A stretch of DNA of 64,000 nt from Lactarius indigo (GCA_025766275.1 JAFKAC010000031.1:62001-126000), one strand, 5' to 3'. Counted from the stretch's first letter, positions 1 through 9,267 are shown. Program-made: numbers and translations. The notes: generated by a model not told the origin, from the sequence alone.

Positions 1-1370
1 CTGAATCAAACAGAGACTAGTGGAGGAGCAATACAAGATCTCCTCATTGAACGAGCTGAGTCCGCACACATCACAGAACCCGAGCCAATTCATATCCGAT
101 CACCAGCCATCATGGCAACGCTAACGCAAGCAATGGAAGAAGTCGCCATTGAAGAGGCACGCGCAATATGGGCCGAGGCAAGAGACATCCTTATGCCCAT
201 CAACCCAGAAACAGGAGTACGAATGACCGCAGACAACACCGCCATCTTTCGAGCCATAGGATCTGATAGAGGAGATCCTCCATCCGGACGACGACCCACA
301 CTAGAACTCCCCCTGGGGGTAGGAGGACCGAACAGAGATCCACCACCACCACCTGGAGGGGGAGTCCCGTTCGACTTACGAGGAACTGAACCGCCAATGG
401 GACCGCCTGCCGGGCCACCCGGCGGGGGTGGAGGCGGAAGGGGAGACGGCACAGGAGGACACAACCACGAAAAATTAACTGGCGAGCCACCTTCTGTTTT
501 CGACGGCGACAGACTTAAAGTAGACCAGTTCCTCACACAGTGGCACGTCTACTGGGGCATGAACCTAGACGCCCCCATTATGCGCAATGATTATAGGAGA
601 TGTCTCCTATTCCTGTCCTATATCAAAGGAGGAGCGGTCAGCGAATGGGTCCTGTCCTTCCTGAACTGGCTCAATCGACAAATACAACGAGGGATCAGTC
701 CCTACACAAGAGGATTATGGGAAGCCGTAGCCGACGGCTTCAGCCAACGATTTGAAAACACGTTGGAGCAAGAACAAGCACAAGCCATACTGAGAAAAGG
801 CTTCAAAATGGTGGGGGAGGATATCGACAAGTACATCAACAACTTCGAACAGCTAGCACGGAAGGCTCATTATCGCCTCAACGAACCACAAACCATCGAC
901 CTCTTCACATCGGGGTTACCCAAGGAGCTGTTCAAGAACGCGTTCCAGTTCGATGACCCTGTCACGTTCGACGACTGGAAGAGAGCCGTTCTTAAAAGAC
1001 AGAAGAACTATATACACCTCAAGGCAAGGCTCAACGAGTACAAAAACACCCCTCCACCGAAGAAACAAAGCGGCAACGCCGGGTGGGCGCTCCCGCAGAA
1101 TTTACCACAGACAAACCCCTGGGCCATGGACACCTCAGCAGACCATGCCAAGGTGCGGCTCGTGGGGTCAGAAGACATCGATTTCAACAAATTGCCTCAT
1201 CGCGACTGGTCCGTGCCCCCCTTCCCACCAAGAGGAGGACCCGGGGTGCGAGGACGAGGAAGGGGAGGATCCAGACGGGACTTAAGGAACGTCCTGTGCT
1301 ATAACTGTAACACACCAGGGCATCTCTCACGAAATTGCCCCTACCCGCGCCAACAGAGACAGTGGCCAAG
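1..1370 (+). pseudogene. Older element gag, 5' portion (open at window edge)
   Basis: The frame is open from base 1, and an ATG at 112 gives 419 codons before the insertion. The protein has an N-terminal helix-rich stretch, then a Pro/Gly-rich low-complexity region (about residues 60-110 from that ATG). A capsid-type retrotransposon Gag domain follows (about 115-310, with conserved EPPSVFDGD, SYIKGGAVSEWV and GLPKELF patches). It ends with an Arg/Gly-rich segment and a CCHC zinc knuckle of form CX2CX4HX4C (from 1297). Gag forms the particle and the knuckle binds RNA. Because the frame is open upstream of 112, the true start may lie outside the window. The coding frame is cut at 1370 by the LTR of the younger element and resumes in the same frame at 9268. 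I call it disrupted rather than decayed, since no stop or frameshift is seen. Confidence 0.85.
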
Positions 1371-1952
1371 TGTTACGATTCTCTGCTGATGCCTTGTTCT
1401 ATTCTTCGGACTCATTCTTTCCTTTTTCCAATTCCATCCCTTCCCCACGTTACAAGCCCTGTATGACTACGCGGACAATACGTTTACCCGGTTCCTATCA
1501 CGCGCTTTGCTTATCGTCGTTATCTTTCGATAAAGCTCGACATGTGCTAGTATCCGACCACTTCCTGATCACGCGCGAGCCCGCATGATTCTCCTTTATT
1601 CTTGATCCAGACATCCTTTTGTTCTCATTATGACCTACCTTTGTTCTCCAATAGGGAACGGCGCTGTTCCCCTTTTTGTCCAGGATGATACGATGGGTAT
1701 TTAAGCCTAGCACTACCTAGCTTGTACAGTAGACTAGACTTCTTGTGTAATAACTACACTTGACGCGAAGTCTCTCAACCCTTGACTTTCGCTAGGCCTT
1801 CGCGTCTTAGCCATCCTCTATAGTCCAAGTGGCTTACACCCTTGTGACTCTTGTGCATCATCACATCTGAAGTCGAGCCTCCGAGCTTGGACTACCGATT
1901 GTTTGACTGACTTAGTACAGGTCGTACGCAACGCCCCTGTACTGGTGTTACA
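1371..1952 (+). repeat. 5' LTR of younger element (582 bp)
   Basis: TG...CA ends are present, with the partner LTR at 8681-9262. It contains a TATA-like TATTTAAG at 1699-1706 and, 32 bp downstream of its first base, the 11-mer AGACTAGACTT (1731-1741), taken here as the start of R. An open 72-codon frame within the LTR has no recognisable product and I do not annotate it. An inverted solo copy of the same LTR lies at 14290-14862. Confidence 0.95.
1699..1741 (+). promoter_or_regulatory. Predicted LTR core promoter and RNA start
   Basis: TATTTAAG (1699-1706) is a TATA-like box. A start about 30 bp downstream falls on AGACTAGACTT (1731-1741). That 11-mer is the exact reverse complement of the sequence just inside the element at 1955-1965. 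The coincidence of TATA spacing with the start of the complementary block supports 1731 as the RNA 5' end. The start has not been measured. Confidence 0.55.
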
Positions 1953-1954
1953 TT

Positions 1955-1965
1955 AAGTCTAGTCT
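1955..1965 (+). other. Putative self-priming primer-binding site
   Basis: AAGTCTAGTCT lies two bases inside the 5' LTR. It pairs perfectly over 11 nt with AGACTAGACTT at 1731-1741, and the match stops at both ends. No tRNA 3'-end complement of the usual TGG form begins here. In Tf1/sushi-type elements the first 11 nt of the RNA fold back on such a site to prime minus-strand synthesis. That mechanism is inferred here by analogy. Confidence 0.65.
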
Positions 1966-1970
1966 CCACA

Positions 1971-3632
1971 GTGGCTCTCACCAGCCGAAGCCGAACACAG
2001 TTCGTCAAAGAGTACCTGGAGCGGCACCCTTACGACGACTTAAGACCTTCTATCAAAGGCACTGCTCTTTGGAGGAACACTCCACACGACGAAGGGTACT
2101 ACGTCTACGACCCCGACAAGCTCACATACGAACCAATCGAATACATCGAAGATCAACATATTTGGGCCTACGTCGCCTACTCTGACTCAAAACACTCCTG
2201 GTATTCCTACAAACCCGTCCCTGCACACCTAGGCCTAGGACCAGGAAAAGGACAAATCAGTGCTATTGAGGCTGACTCCGACATCGAAGAACCATCTTCC
2301 AAACCCGATTTAGACAACCCAACACTTACGCCCACTATCCAAAGGCCAGTAGACTTTGCATCGTATGCCAACATGTCCACCACCCAACTCTCCACCACCC
2401 TCACCACCTCGCAACCAGCCACAGGCTCCTCGACAGCGAATCCTACAAGTGGTGGAGGACATCCTGTGGGAGGAAGTATGCCGACAAGCGGAGGAGGCTC
2501 TGCGGGAGGCGCAGGAAGCCATCATGGAGGCGGTGCGCCTGGAGGTGGAGGCGGTGCGCCTGGAGGTGGAGGCAGTGCGCCTGGAGGCGGAGGCGGCGCG
2601 CCTGGAGGTGGAGGCGGCGGAGCAGCAGGCCCCGCTGCCGGAGGACCTCCCCCACCAAACGGACGACTCGGGGGAAACCCCCTGCCAGAATTCACTGGGG
2701 ACCGGGAAGCCAGCAGAGCTTTCCTCAACGCCTTCGCGCTCTACCGCGGAATGAACCCAAACGTCCAACAATTAACCCTCCCCTACTCTCGTGCCATGAC
2801 CCTCCTCTCATATATTCGAGGGCCGTTGGTAGACGATTGGGTCGAAGAACAAATACAATGGTTAGCCGACCAACTAGCGGGAGGAGTAGCCATGAACGCC
2901 GAGAACCTGTGGAACACTATCGAAACGAGGTTCATTCAGGCCTACACAGATACCACGCAACAGCAGAAGGCTCGCCATGCCATTCAAAATTTACGAATGG
3001 ACAAAGAAGACATCGATACGTATATAGCCAAATTCTCCAACTTGGCAAACAAGGCAGGATACAACAAGGACGAAGCAACGACCCTGGAAATCTTCCAGAA
3101 AGGACTCCCAAACGCGTTGGTTGTAAACGCAATCAAATTCCACCACCCCGTAAACTGGGACAATTGGAAAACGGCAGTCACACTCCAACAAGCGGAATAC
3201 CTTCTGCTCAAGGATAGACTCACCAAAGGAAGAACAGACAAAAAAGGAGGAGCTTCTCGCGACCAATGGTTGACCGCCCTTAACAAAACTAGGGACCCGA
3301 ACGCGATGGACGTCAGCCGTACTCGAGCCCGGGCAGCAATGACAGATGACGAAAAGAAGCAACTCCAGAAAGAAGGAAGATGCTTCCGATGCCGCGGACA
3401 GGAGCATATTTCTAAATTCTGCCCTCAGAAACCGGCGGCCACAGTCAAAGCTGCAACTACCAATGACCTCACCCCAACCACCGCCACCATCTCCATGACC
3501 GCATCACGACCCCTCTCGAATGAGGAACAAGCTGATGCCCAAGTAGCGGCCTTGTTTGCACAAACCCCCGAAGTACGAGAATTGATGGTGGACAAACTCT
3601 TCGGACAAAAAAAGGATTTTCTGAACGCTTGA
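1971..3632 (+). CDS. Younger element Gag (ORF1), non-ATG upstream frame
   Basis: The frame is open from 1911 to the TGA at 3630-3632, but the first in-frame ATG is only at 2373. A GTG at 1971, five bases after the primer site, heads a well-conserved-looking N-terminal domain and may be a mutated ATG. From 1971 the protein is 553 aa. It has a polar N-terminal region (1-145), a Gly-rich tract made of repeats of GGGGGAP type (about 160-220), and a capsid-like retrotransposon Gag domain (about 230-430). Near residue 470 there is a zinc knuckle, CFRCRGQEHISKFC (CX2CX4HX4C), followed by a basic-to-acidic tail. It would build the particle and package RNA. The 3' end overlaps the pol frame at a slippery A AAA AAG. 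Function is clear by architecture, but the initiation codon is not. Confidence 0.85.
   Translation: MALTSRSRTQFVKEYLERHPYDDLRPSIKGTALWRNTPHDEGYYVYDPDKLTYEPIEYIEDQHIWAYVAYSDSKHSWYSYKPVPAHLGLGPGKGQISAIEADSDIEEPSSKPDLDNPTLTPTIQRPVDFASYANMSTTQLSTTLTTSQPATGSSTANPTSGGGHPVGGSMPTSGGGSAGGAGSHHGGGAPGGGGGAPGGGGSAPGGGGGAPGGGGGGAAGPAAGGPPPPNGRLGGNPLPEFTGDREASRAFLNAFALYRGMNPNVQQLTLPYSRAMTLLSYIRGPLVDDWVEEQIQWLADQLAGGVAMNAENLWNTIETRFIQAYTDTTQQQKARHAIQNLRMDKEDIDTYIAKFSNLANKAGYNKDEATTLEIFQKGLPNALVVNAIKFHHPVNWDNWKTAVTLQQAEYLLLKDRLTKGRTDKKGGASRDQWLTALNKTRDPNAMDVSRTRARAAMTDDEKKQLQKEGRCFRCRGQEHISKFCPQKPAATVKAATTNDLTPTTATISMTASRPLSNEEQADAQVAALFAQTPEVRELMVDKLFGQKKDFLNA
2520..2630 (+). repeat. Gly-rich tandem repeat inside gag
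   Basis: There are about five imperfect copies of a 21 bp unit based on ggtgcgcctggaggtggagg, encoding repeats of GGGGGAP type. Microsatellite-like expansion of this kind gives length variation between copies. It also creates long antisense open frames that are not genes. Confidence 0.8.
3608..3614 (+). promoter_or_regulatory. -1 ribosomal frameshift site A AAA AAG
   Basis: In the gag frame the codons read CAA AAA AAG GAT, so the heptamer A AAA AAG fits the X XXY YYZ rule. A -1 slip enters the pol frame, which reads GFSERLNP and then the protease. The older element has GFSEHLNP at the same place. The gag stop follows 16 bases later. I could not establish a downstream stem or pseudoknot by eye. 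Confidence 0.65.
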
Positions 3633-6600
3633 ACCCGGTGGCCTGGGCTAGAGCATTAAAACTTAGCGTGTACAATAGCAGATTTTGGTCTATGCGAATT
3701 CCAGTCCTTTTCAAATCTGCTCACGCAACGGCCGAACGAAATGTCCTCATAGACTCAGGAGCAACTGACAATTTCATAAGCACAAGCCTCCTGAAACGCC
3801 TTAAAATCGCCTGGTTAGCCACCGAACGCCCCATCAAAATATGGAACGTAGACGGAACCCACAACCAGGGAGGGGAAATCACATCCTTCACCGATCTCAC
3901 CGTCAAAACCGGGGGAAGAGCCCAAAATCTCCGATTCCTCATCACCGACTTAGGAAACGACGAAGTTATACTAGGGTATCCCTGGTTTACGGCCTTTGAG
4001 CCCAAATTCCACTGGCGGGATGCCACGCTTGATGAAGAATTCCAACCAGTCGTTATCACCAGCCTGAATTTATCCGACGAAGCCATGCCTACAGAAGCAA
4101 CTATTAAGGCATTGGAGACGTATCAACTGGATGAATTAGCCTGGGAACAACTGGAAAATGAAGCAGATCCTCATATTAGACTGCGGAAAACAACCACAGC
4201 GTCCGAACTGGCGCAACAAGAAGCAGCCAAAAAACCTCAGAAGACCTTCGAAGAAATGGTTCCGGAAGAGTATCGCAGACATCATAAAGTCTTCAGTGAA
4301 GAAGTGTCCCAACGTTTCCCCCCATCACGACCATGGGACCATGCCATCGATCTAGTCCCGAACACCCCAGAAACGATGGATTGTAAAGTGTACCCACTTA
4401 CAATCCCAGAAACGGAGAAGCTAACAGAGTTCGTAACCGAACATTTGGATAAAAAATACATCCAACCATCGAAATCCCCTTACGCCTCCCCATTCTTCTT
4501 TATCAAGAAAAAGGACGGGAAACTACGCCCTGTACAGGATTATCGCCGCCTCAACGAGCTCACCATAAAAAACCATTACCCACTCCCCTTGATCCCCAAG
4601 TTAATCGATAAAATTCGAGAAGCGCGACTCTACTTGAAGCTTGATATCCGTTGGGGATACAATAATGTCCGGATCAAACAAGGGGACGAATGGAAGGCGG
4701 CGTTCAAAACAAATCAGGGATTATTCAAGCCACGAGTCATGTTCTTCGGTCTTACCAATTCCCCCAGCACCTTCCAAACCATGATGGACACCATTTTCCG
4801 AGGACTAGTATTAATGGGAGAAGTCATTGTGTATATGGATGACATCCTGATTGCAGCCGCAGACGATCTCGCCCATCATAGACAAGTGCTGCACCAAGTC
4901 CTCGACCTCTGCGACGAACACGACTTGTACATTAAGCCCGAAAAATGTGTGTTTGAAGTCTGCGAGGTGGAATACTTGGGACTTATCATCGGACACGGAC
5001 GACTCCGGATGGACCCAGTCAAGGTTCAAGGAGTACGCGATTGGAAGGCACCAAAATCGCTAAAAGAAGTACGGGCCTTCCTGGGATTCTGCAATTTTTA
5101 CCGACGATTCATAAGAGGATTTTCAACCATGGCAAGACCGCTCCATGACCTCACAAAAAAGGACACCCCATGGGAATGGACAGAAGCCAGACAGAAGGCA
5201 TTCAACACTATCAAGGAACAGATTAGCGCCGAACCGGTACTTCTATTTCCAAAACTGGATCAACCCTTCGAAATCGAAGTCGATGCCTCAAGTTATGCCC
5301 TAGGAGCGGTCCTAAACCAAAAGGGAGAGGACAACAAGACACACCCAGTCGCGTTCTACTCTGAATCCCTATCAGAGGCAGAATGCAATTATGACATCTA
5401 TGACAGAGAACTGTTAGCGATTGTCAAAGCACTACGCACTTGGCGAACATACCTTGTGGGATCCCCCCATTTGATAACGATCCACACAGACCATGCCAAC
5501 CTGCAGTACTGGAAGGAACCCAGAAAAATTAATCGACGGGTAGCACGGGAGTTCCAAGAACTGTCAGAATACAACTTCATACTCAAACACATCCCCGGTG
5601 CAAAAAACACACAAGCAGACTCCTTATCACGAAGACCCGACTACGATGACGGCACCAGCGACAATGATCACATTACAGTACTTCCAGATGAAGTATTCCT
5701 CAAAGTAACACAAACGTCCATGCATGACATGGACATATGGACTCAGATCGCGCAAAAAATGGATGAAACAACGCTTCTCCCATGGATAGAACCACACAAC
5801 CTTAAAAAACACGATGGACTGTGGTGGAAAGGCGACGCCCTCGTTGTTGTGGGAAACAACGAACTTAAGCGGGGGGTGATTACCTTTTTCCACGATACCC
5901 CAAGCGCAGGACACCCGGGAATCGCAAACACCCTTGACTTATTACGACGCGACTTCTGGTGGCCCAACATGCGCAAAGACGTGGAAGCCTACGTCAAGGG
6001 ATGTGCAACGTGCCAAAGCAACAAAATCAATCACCACCAACAGAAACCCCACTTATTTCCCATCACCACCGAACCATCAGCCAAACCATTCGAGGTGGTA
6101 GCCATGGACTTCATAGTCAAACTCCCAAGGTCAAAGGGATTCGACTCGATTCTTACCGTCACAGATCACGATTGCTCAAAAGCGGCAATATTCATACCAT
6201 GCAACGAAACCATAATGTCAGAAAGAGTGGCAAAACTCTATCTCCGATATGTCTACCCCCATTATGGCTTACCCCGAAGGGTCATATCGGATCGGGATCC
6301 AAGATTCACATCTACGTTCATGAGACAACTATGCAAAACGTTGGGAATACAACAAAACGTGTCGTCGGCATATCATCCCCAAACGGACGGACAATCAGAA
6401 CGCACCAACCAATGGCTAGAACAATATCTACGACACTGGTGTAACGTACAACAGGATAACTGGGCAGAACTACTACCTATGGCGCAATTCGCTCACAACT
6501 CCTGGAAGAACGCCACCACAAAACATTCCCTGTTTTCACTTATCATGGGGTGGGAACCGCGAACCACATGGACACCCAAACCATCGAACAACCCTGCGGT

Positions 6601-7162
6601 GGATCAAAGACTAGAGGAGTTACTAATACTCCGACAACATGCGCAGGACAGTATCAAACATGCGCAACTCCTTATGGCCCAGCGAGGAAAAACAGGGTTC
6701 ACACCTTATCAACAAGGAGACCAAGTATGGTTAGAAGGAACCAATCTCCGTACCTTCTACCCCACGAACAAACTAGCTCCAAAACAATACGGGCCCTTCA
6801 AAATCTCCAAGGTCTTATCAGACGTCTCATACGAGTTAGAACTTCCGGCATCATGGAAGATACACCCAGTGTTCCATGCGAACCTTCTCACGCCATATAA
6901 GGAAACGGAGATACATGGCGCAAACTATACCCGACCTCCACCAGACCTTATCGAAGTAGAAGAGGAGTACAAAGTGGAGCGAATCGAAGACGCCCAGGAA
7001 CAAGGAAGAGGGCGTAAACTCCATTACCTAGTAAAGTGGAAGGGATTCCCACCGAGCGATAACACCTGGGAACCCGCAACAAATATGACCCACGCCGCAG
7101 ACGTCATCAAAGACTTCTACCAACGATATCCAACCGCCAAAGGGGCTGGACGAACGACATAA
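3614..7162 (+). CDS. Younger element Pol: PR-RT-RNaseH-IN-chromodomain
   Basis: This is a single open frame reached by -1 frameshift. It is about 1177 aa counting from codon 3629, and residue numbers here use that count. The retropepsin active site DSGA is at 42-45. RT carries LDIRWGYNN and the YMDD box (402-405). RNase H begins its catalytic Asp at about 552. Integrase has the HHCC zinc finger (from about 755) and the DDE triad at about D827, D888 and E924, with exactly 35 residues between the last two. The C-terminus (about 1095-1165) is a chromodomain with YLVKWKGFP and NTWEP. These enzymes process Gag, make the cDNA and integrate it. The chromodomain is expected to read histone marks and steer insertion. 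No stop or missing catalytic residue is seen. A 41 bp gap separates it from the third ORF. Confidence 0.95.
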   Translation, partial: GFSERLNPVAWARALKLSVYNSRFWSMRIPVLFKSAHATAERNVLIDSGATDNFISTSLLKRLKIAWLATERPIKIWNVDGTHNQGGEITSFTDLTVKTGGRAQNLRFLITDLGNDEVILGYPWFTAFEPKFHWRDATLDEEFQPVVITSLNLSDEAMPTEATIKALETYQLDELAWEQLENEADPHIRLRKTTTASELAQQEAAKKPQKTFEEMVPEEYRRHHKVFSEEVSQRFPPSRPWDHAIDLVPNTPETMDCKVYPLTIPETEKLTEFVTEHLDKKYIQPSKSPYASPFFFIKKKDGKLRPVQDYRRLNELTIKNHYPLPLIPKLIDKIREARLYLKLDIRWGYNNVRIKQGDEWKAAFKTNQGLFKPRVMFFGLTNSPSTFQTMMDTIFRGLVLMGEVIVYMDDILIAAADDLAHHRQVLHQVLDLCDEHDLYIKPEKCVFEVCEVEYLGLIIGHGRLRMDPVKVQGVRDWKAPKSLKEVRAFLGFCNFYRRFIRGFSTMARPLHDLTKKDTPWEWTEARQKAFNTIKEQISAEPVLLFPKLDQPFEIEVDASSYALGAVLNQKGEDNKTHPVAFYSESLSEAECNYDIYDRELLAIVKALRTWRTYLVGSPHLITIHTDHANLQYWKEPRKINRRVAREFQELSEYNFILKHIPGAKNTQADSLSRRPDYDDGTSDNDHITVLPDEVFLKVTQTSMHDMDIWTQIAQKMDETTLLPWIEPHNLKKHDGLWWKGDALVVVGNNELKRGVITFFHDTPSAGHPGIANTLDLLRRDFWWPNMRKDVEAYVKGCATCQSNKINHHQQKPHLFPITTEPSAKPFEVVAMDFIVKLPRSKGFDSILTVTDHDCSKAAIFIPCNETIMSERVAKLYLRYVYPHYGLPRRVISDRDPRFTSTFMRQLCKTLGIQQNVSSAYHPQTDGQSERTNQWLEQYLRHWCNVQQDNWAELLPMAQFAHNSWKNATTKHSLFSLIMGWEPRTTWTPKPSNNPAVDQRLEELLILRQHAQDSIKHAQLLMAQRGKTGFTPYQQGDQVWLEGTNLRTFYPTNKLAPKQYGPFKISKVLSDVSYELELPASWKIHPVFHANLLTPYKETEIHGANYTRPPPDLIEVEEEYKVERIEDAQEQGRGRKLHYLVKWKGFPPSDNTWEPATNMTHAADVIKDFYQRYPTAKGAGRTT

Positions 7163-7203
7163 GAACCCCCTCGGTCACATCCTCATACCTCCCCAGCCCA
7201 ACA

Positions 7204-8646
7204 ATGACCAACACCCCAGTATCCGACACCACCCTCGTCCACGTCCTCAGCAACCCCCAGCTTGAAGCCTCCCTTGAACGAGGGATTGTCACCATCGACC
7301 TTTCCGATATCCCCCGATTATCACCTCCGCCGTCTCCCCAACACGTCACCATTACCAGCCCCATCGAGCGAGAACCTGGAGAGCTCACCCCATTGACACC
7401 CGAGGAAGGGCAATATTCCCCAACACCCCCTCCTCAACAACAATCGACCCCTCCGCCCGAACCACAACCTCGATCGCCACCATCTTCCCCATCATCCACA
7501 CCGCCCCCACCATTAGAACCATTCACCCCAGTCCGCATCCACACCCCCATTGACTACAACCGACCCGACTCCCCTTCCAACGACACAGACGACCCTGGCG
7601 CCCCATTCTTCCCAAACACCCCAGGGATTCCCAAGTACTACCCATTACAGATCCCACTACCAGACAGTGGATCCAACCCTGCGAAGTATATTTACTATCG
7701 CAAGGGGTTCACCGAGGTAGTGGGGACAATGGGCGTCGGGCAACCCCACTATGGAGAGGAAGTCTACCTCTCGTCACTCAGGCCGAATGTCTCGGCACCC
7801 CCTTTCACGGCAGAACAACTACAATTCTTCGACCCTCACGACATCTGCGCTTGCGCCTTAGACGAAACCCTCATCGAGCTGAACTCACCCCAACTTACCG
7901 CCGAGATCACTAGGCTGCGAACGGGACTCCTAGCACTCAAAGAGATCGACGAGAAGTGCGACAAGCTAGAGGAAGACGCGCGCAAATTACGGTCGGAGCG
8001 ACTCACGGTGGATCTAATGCTAGCCAGCACCAAAAGGTGACTCCAATATGCAGGAGCGTTAGCTACCATCGGTAATGAATACGCACGCATGACGGCTCTA
8101 CCTGCGCCCCTCCGCCACTCCCGCTATGCCATCCCATTCTCTCCACGACGCGGAGGACCATTGGAGTTCCCTCGTCTCGCCAACAAAGTTCATCAGCGAC
8201 GTTGTTATCACTGCAACAGCCCCCACCACCTCGTGCGCGACTGCCCCACTCGACCACGACCAGCCTGTCGCCACTGTCAAAGTCAAGAGCATCAATCTTA
8301 CCGATGCATCTTTCGACGAGCGGGTATGGTCAAGGAAGTAATCACGACCCACCAGGCCGATGAACGCATACGACAGGCCATAACTACGGAAGCTACCACT
8401 TCCTTTATGGTCCCCGAACCACCGACAATCGCGACCCAGACTCAAGGAAGGTGGTGTGGGCGTTGTTTCCATACCAATGCTAACCACGACGAAATCCGAT
8501 GCCCGCAATACGAGATGTGTTGCAAATGTGGCAAGCGGGGGCCCTTCCTCTTTCTCAAGACACATTATTGTCGGCTCGACGTCTCTCCCTGGCTGGAGAA
8601 CGACTTGGACGCCGACATCTACGACCTCGTCGACCCGGAGTGTTGA
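7204..8646 (+). CDS. Younger element third ORF, coiled coil plus zinc knuckles, one internal TGA
   Basis: One frame runs from the ATG at 7204 to the stop at 8644-8646, interrupted only by TGA at 8038-8040. The first 278 aa comprise a Pro/Ser/Thr-rich stretch, a folded-looking centre (with GVGQPHYGEEVYLSSLRP) and a C-terminal coiled coil. After the TGA the frame carries two CX2CX4HX4C knuckles (CYHCNSPHHLVRDC and CRHCQSQEHQSYRC) and two further Cys/His clusters. There is no signal peptide or membrane segment, so it is not envelope-like. The older element encodes a homologue of the first part. The TGA is followed by CTC. It may be a nonsense change (CGA to TGA is common here) or a readthrough stop. 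Function is unknown, though the knuckles suggest nucleic-acid binding, like a second nucleocapsid. How it is translated is also unknown. Confidence 0.7.
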
Positions 8647-8668
8647 AGTCGAGGCGTCTTCAAGCCTG

Positions 8669-8680
8669 AACGGGGGGTAA
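8669..8680 (+). other. Polypurine tract of younger element
   Basis: A G-rich run ending ggggggtaa lies directly against the 3' LTR. It is the expected plus-strand primer position for reverse transcription. Confidence 0.7.
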
Positions 8681-9262
8681 TGTTACGATTCTCTGCCGAT
8701 GCCTTGTTCTATTCTTCGGACTCGTTCTTTCCTTTTTCCAATTCCATCCCTTCCCCACGTTACAAGCCCTGTATGACTACGCGGACAATACGTTTACCCG
8801 GTTCCTATCACGCGCTTTGCTTATCGTCGTTATCTTTCGATAAAGCTCGACATGTGCTAGTATCCGACCACTTCCTGATCACGCGCGAGCCCGCATGATT
8901 CTCCTTTATTCTTGATCCAGACATCCTTTTGTTCTCATTATGACCTACCTTTGTTCTCCAATAGGGAACGGCGCTGTTCCCCTTTTTGTCCAGGACAATA
9001 CGATGGGTATTTAAGCCTAGCACTACCTAGCTTGTACGGTAGACTAGACTTCTTGTGTAATAACTACACTTGACGCGAAGTCTCTCAACCCTTGACTTTC
9101 GCTAGGCCTTCGCGTCTTAGCCATCCTCTATAGTCCAAGTGGCTTACACCCTTGTGACTCTTGTGCATCATCACATCTGAAGTCGAGCCTCCGAGCTTGG
9201 ACTACCGATTGTTTGACTGACTTAGTACAGGTCATACGCAACGCCCCTGTAGTGGCGTTACA
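8681..9262 (+). repeat. 3' LTR of younger element (582 bp)
   Basis: Its length and ends match those of the LTR at 1371-1952, with eight differences counted by eye. It retains TATTTAAG and the AGACTAGACTT block and would drive RNA reading rightward into the older element. It is followed by the second copy of the CCAAG target duplication. Confidence 0.95.
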
Positions 9263-9267
9263 CCAAG

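Larger units (their letters stand above)
1371..9262 (+). mobile_element. Complete younger Ty3/gypsy chromovirus with matched LTRs
   Basis: This element is 7892 bp, bounded by two 582 bp direct LTRs (1371-1952, 8681-9262). The LTRs begin TGTTACGATT and end GTTACA. The target duplication CCAAG is present at 1366-1370 and 9263-9267. I counted eight differences between the LTRs by eye (about 98.6% identity), seven of them transitions, so insertion is fairly recent. It encodes gag, a -1 frameshifted pol with all catalytic motifs intact, and a third ORF. A purine-rich tract precedes the 3' LTR. The putative primer site is not a tRNA match. Instead it is complementary to the element's own predicted RNA 5' end. 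It sits inside the gag of a related but distinct family. Open questions for activity are a gag frame without ATG and one TGA inside the third ORF. Confidence 0.95.

Noticed and set aside
1498..1713. Open frames inside the LTRs, also repeated at 8680-9023
   Set aside because: They are carried along by the LTR duplication and show no protein-like features.
2310..2771. Long antisense frames opposite the Gly-rich part of gag
   Set aside because: They are mirror images of a G-rich triplet repeat, giving Arg/Ser-, Leu- or Pro-repeat proteins, and are not genes.
7204..8646. Envelope-type third ORF (retrovirus-like)
   Set aside because: It has no signal peptide, transmembrane segment or cleavage site. 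Zinc knuckles and a coiled coil point to an internal protein.
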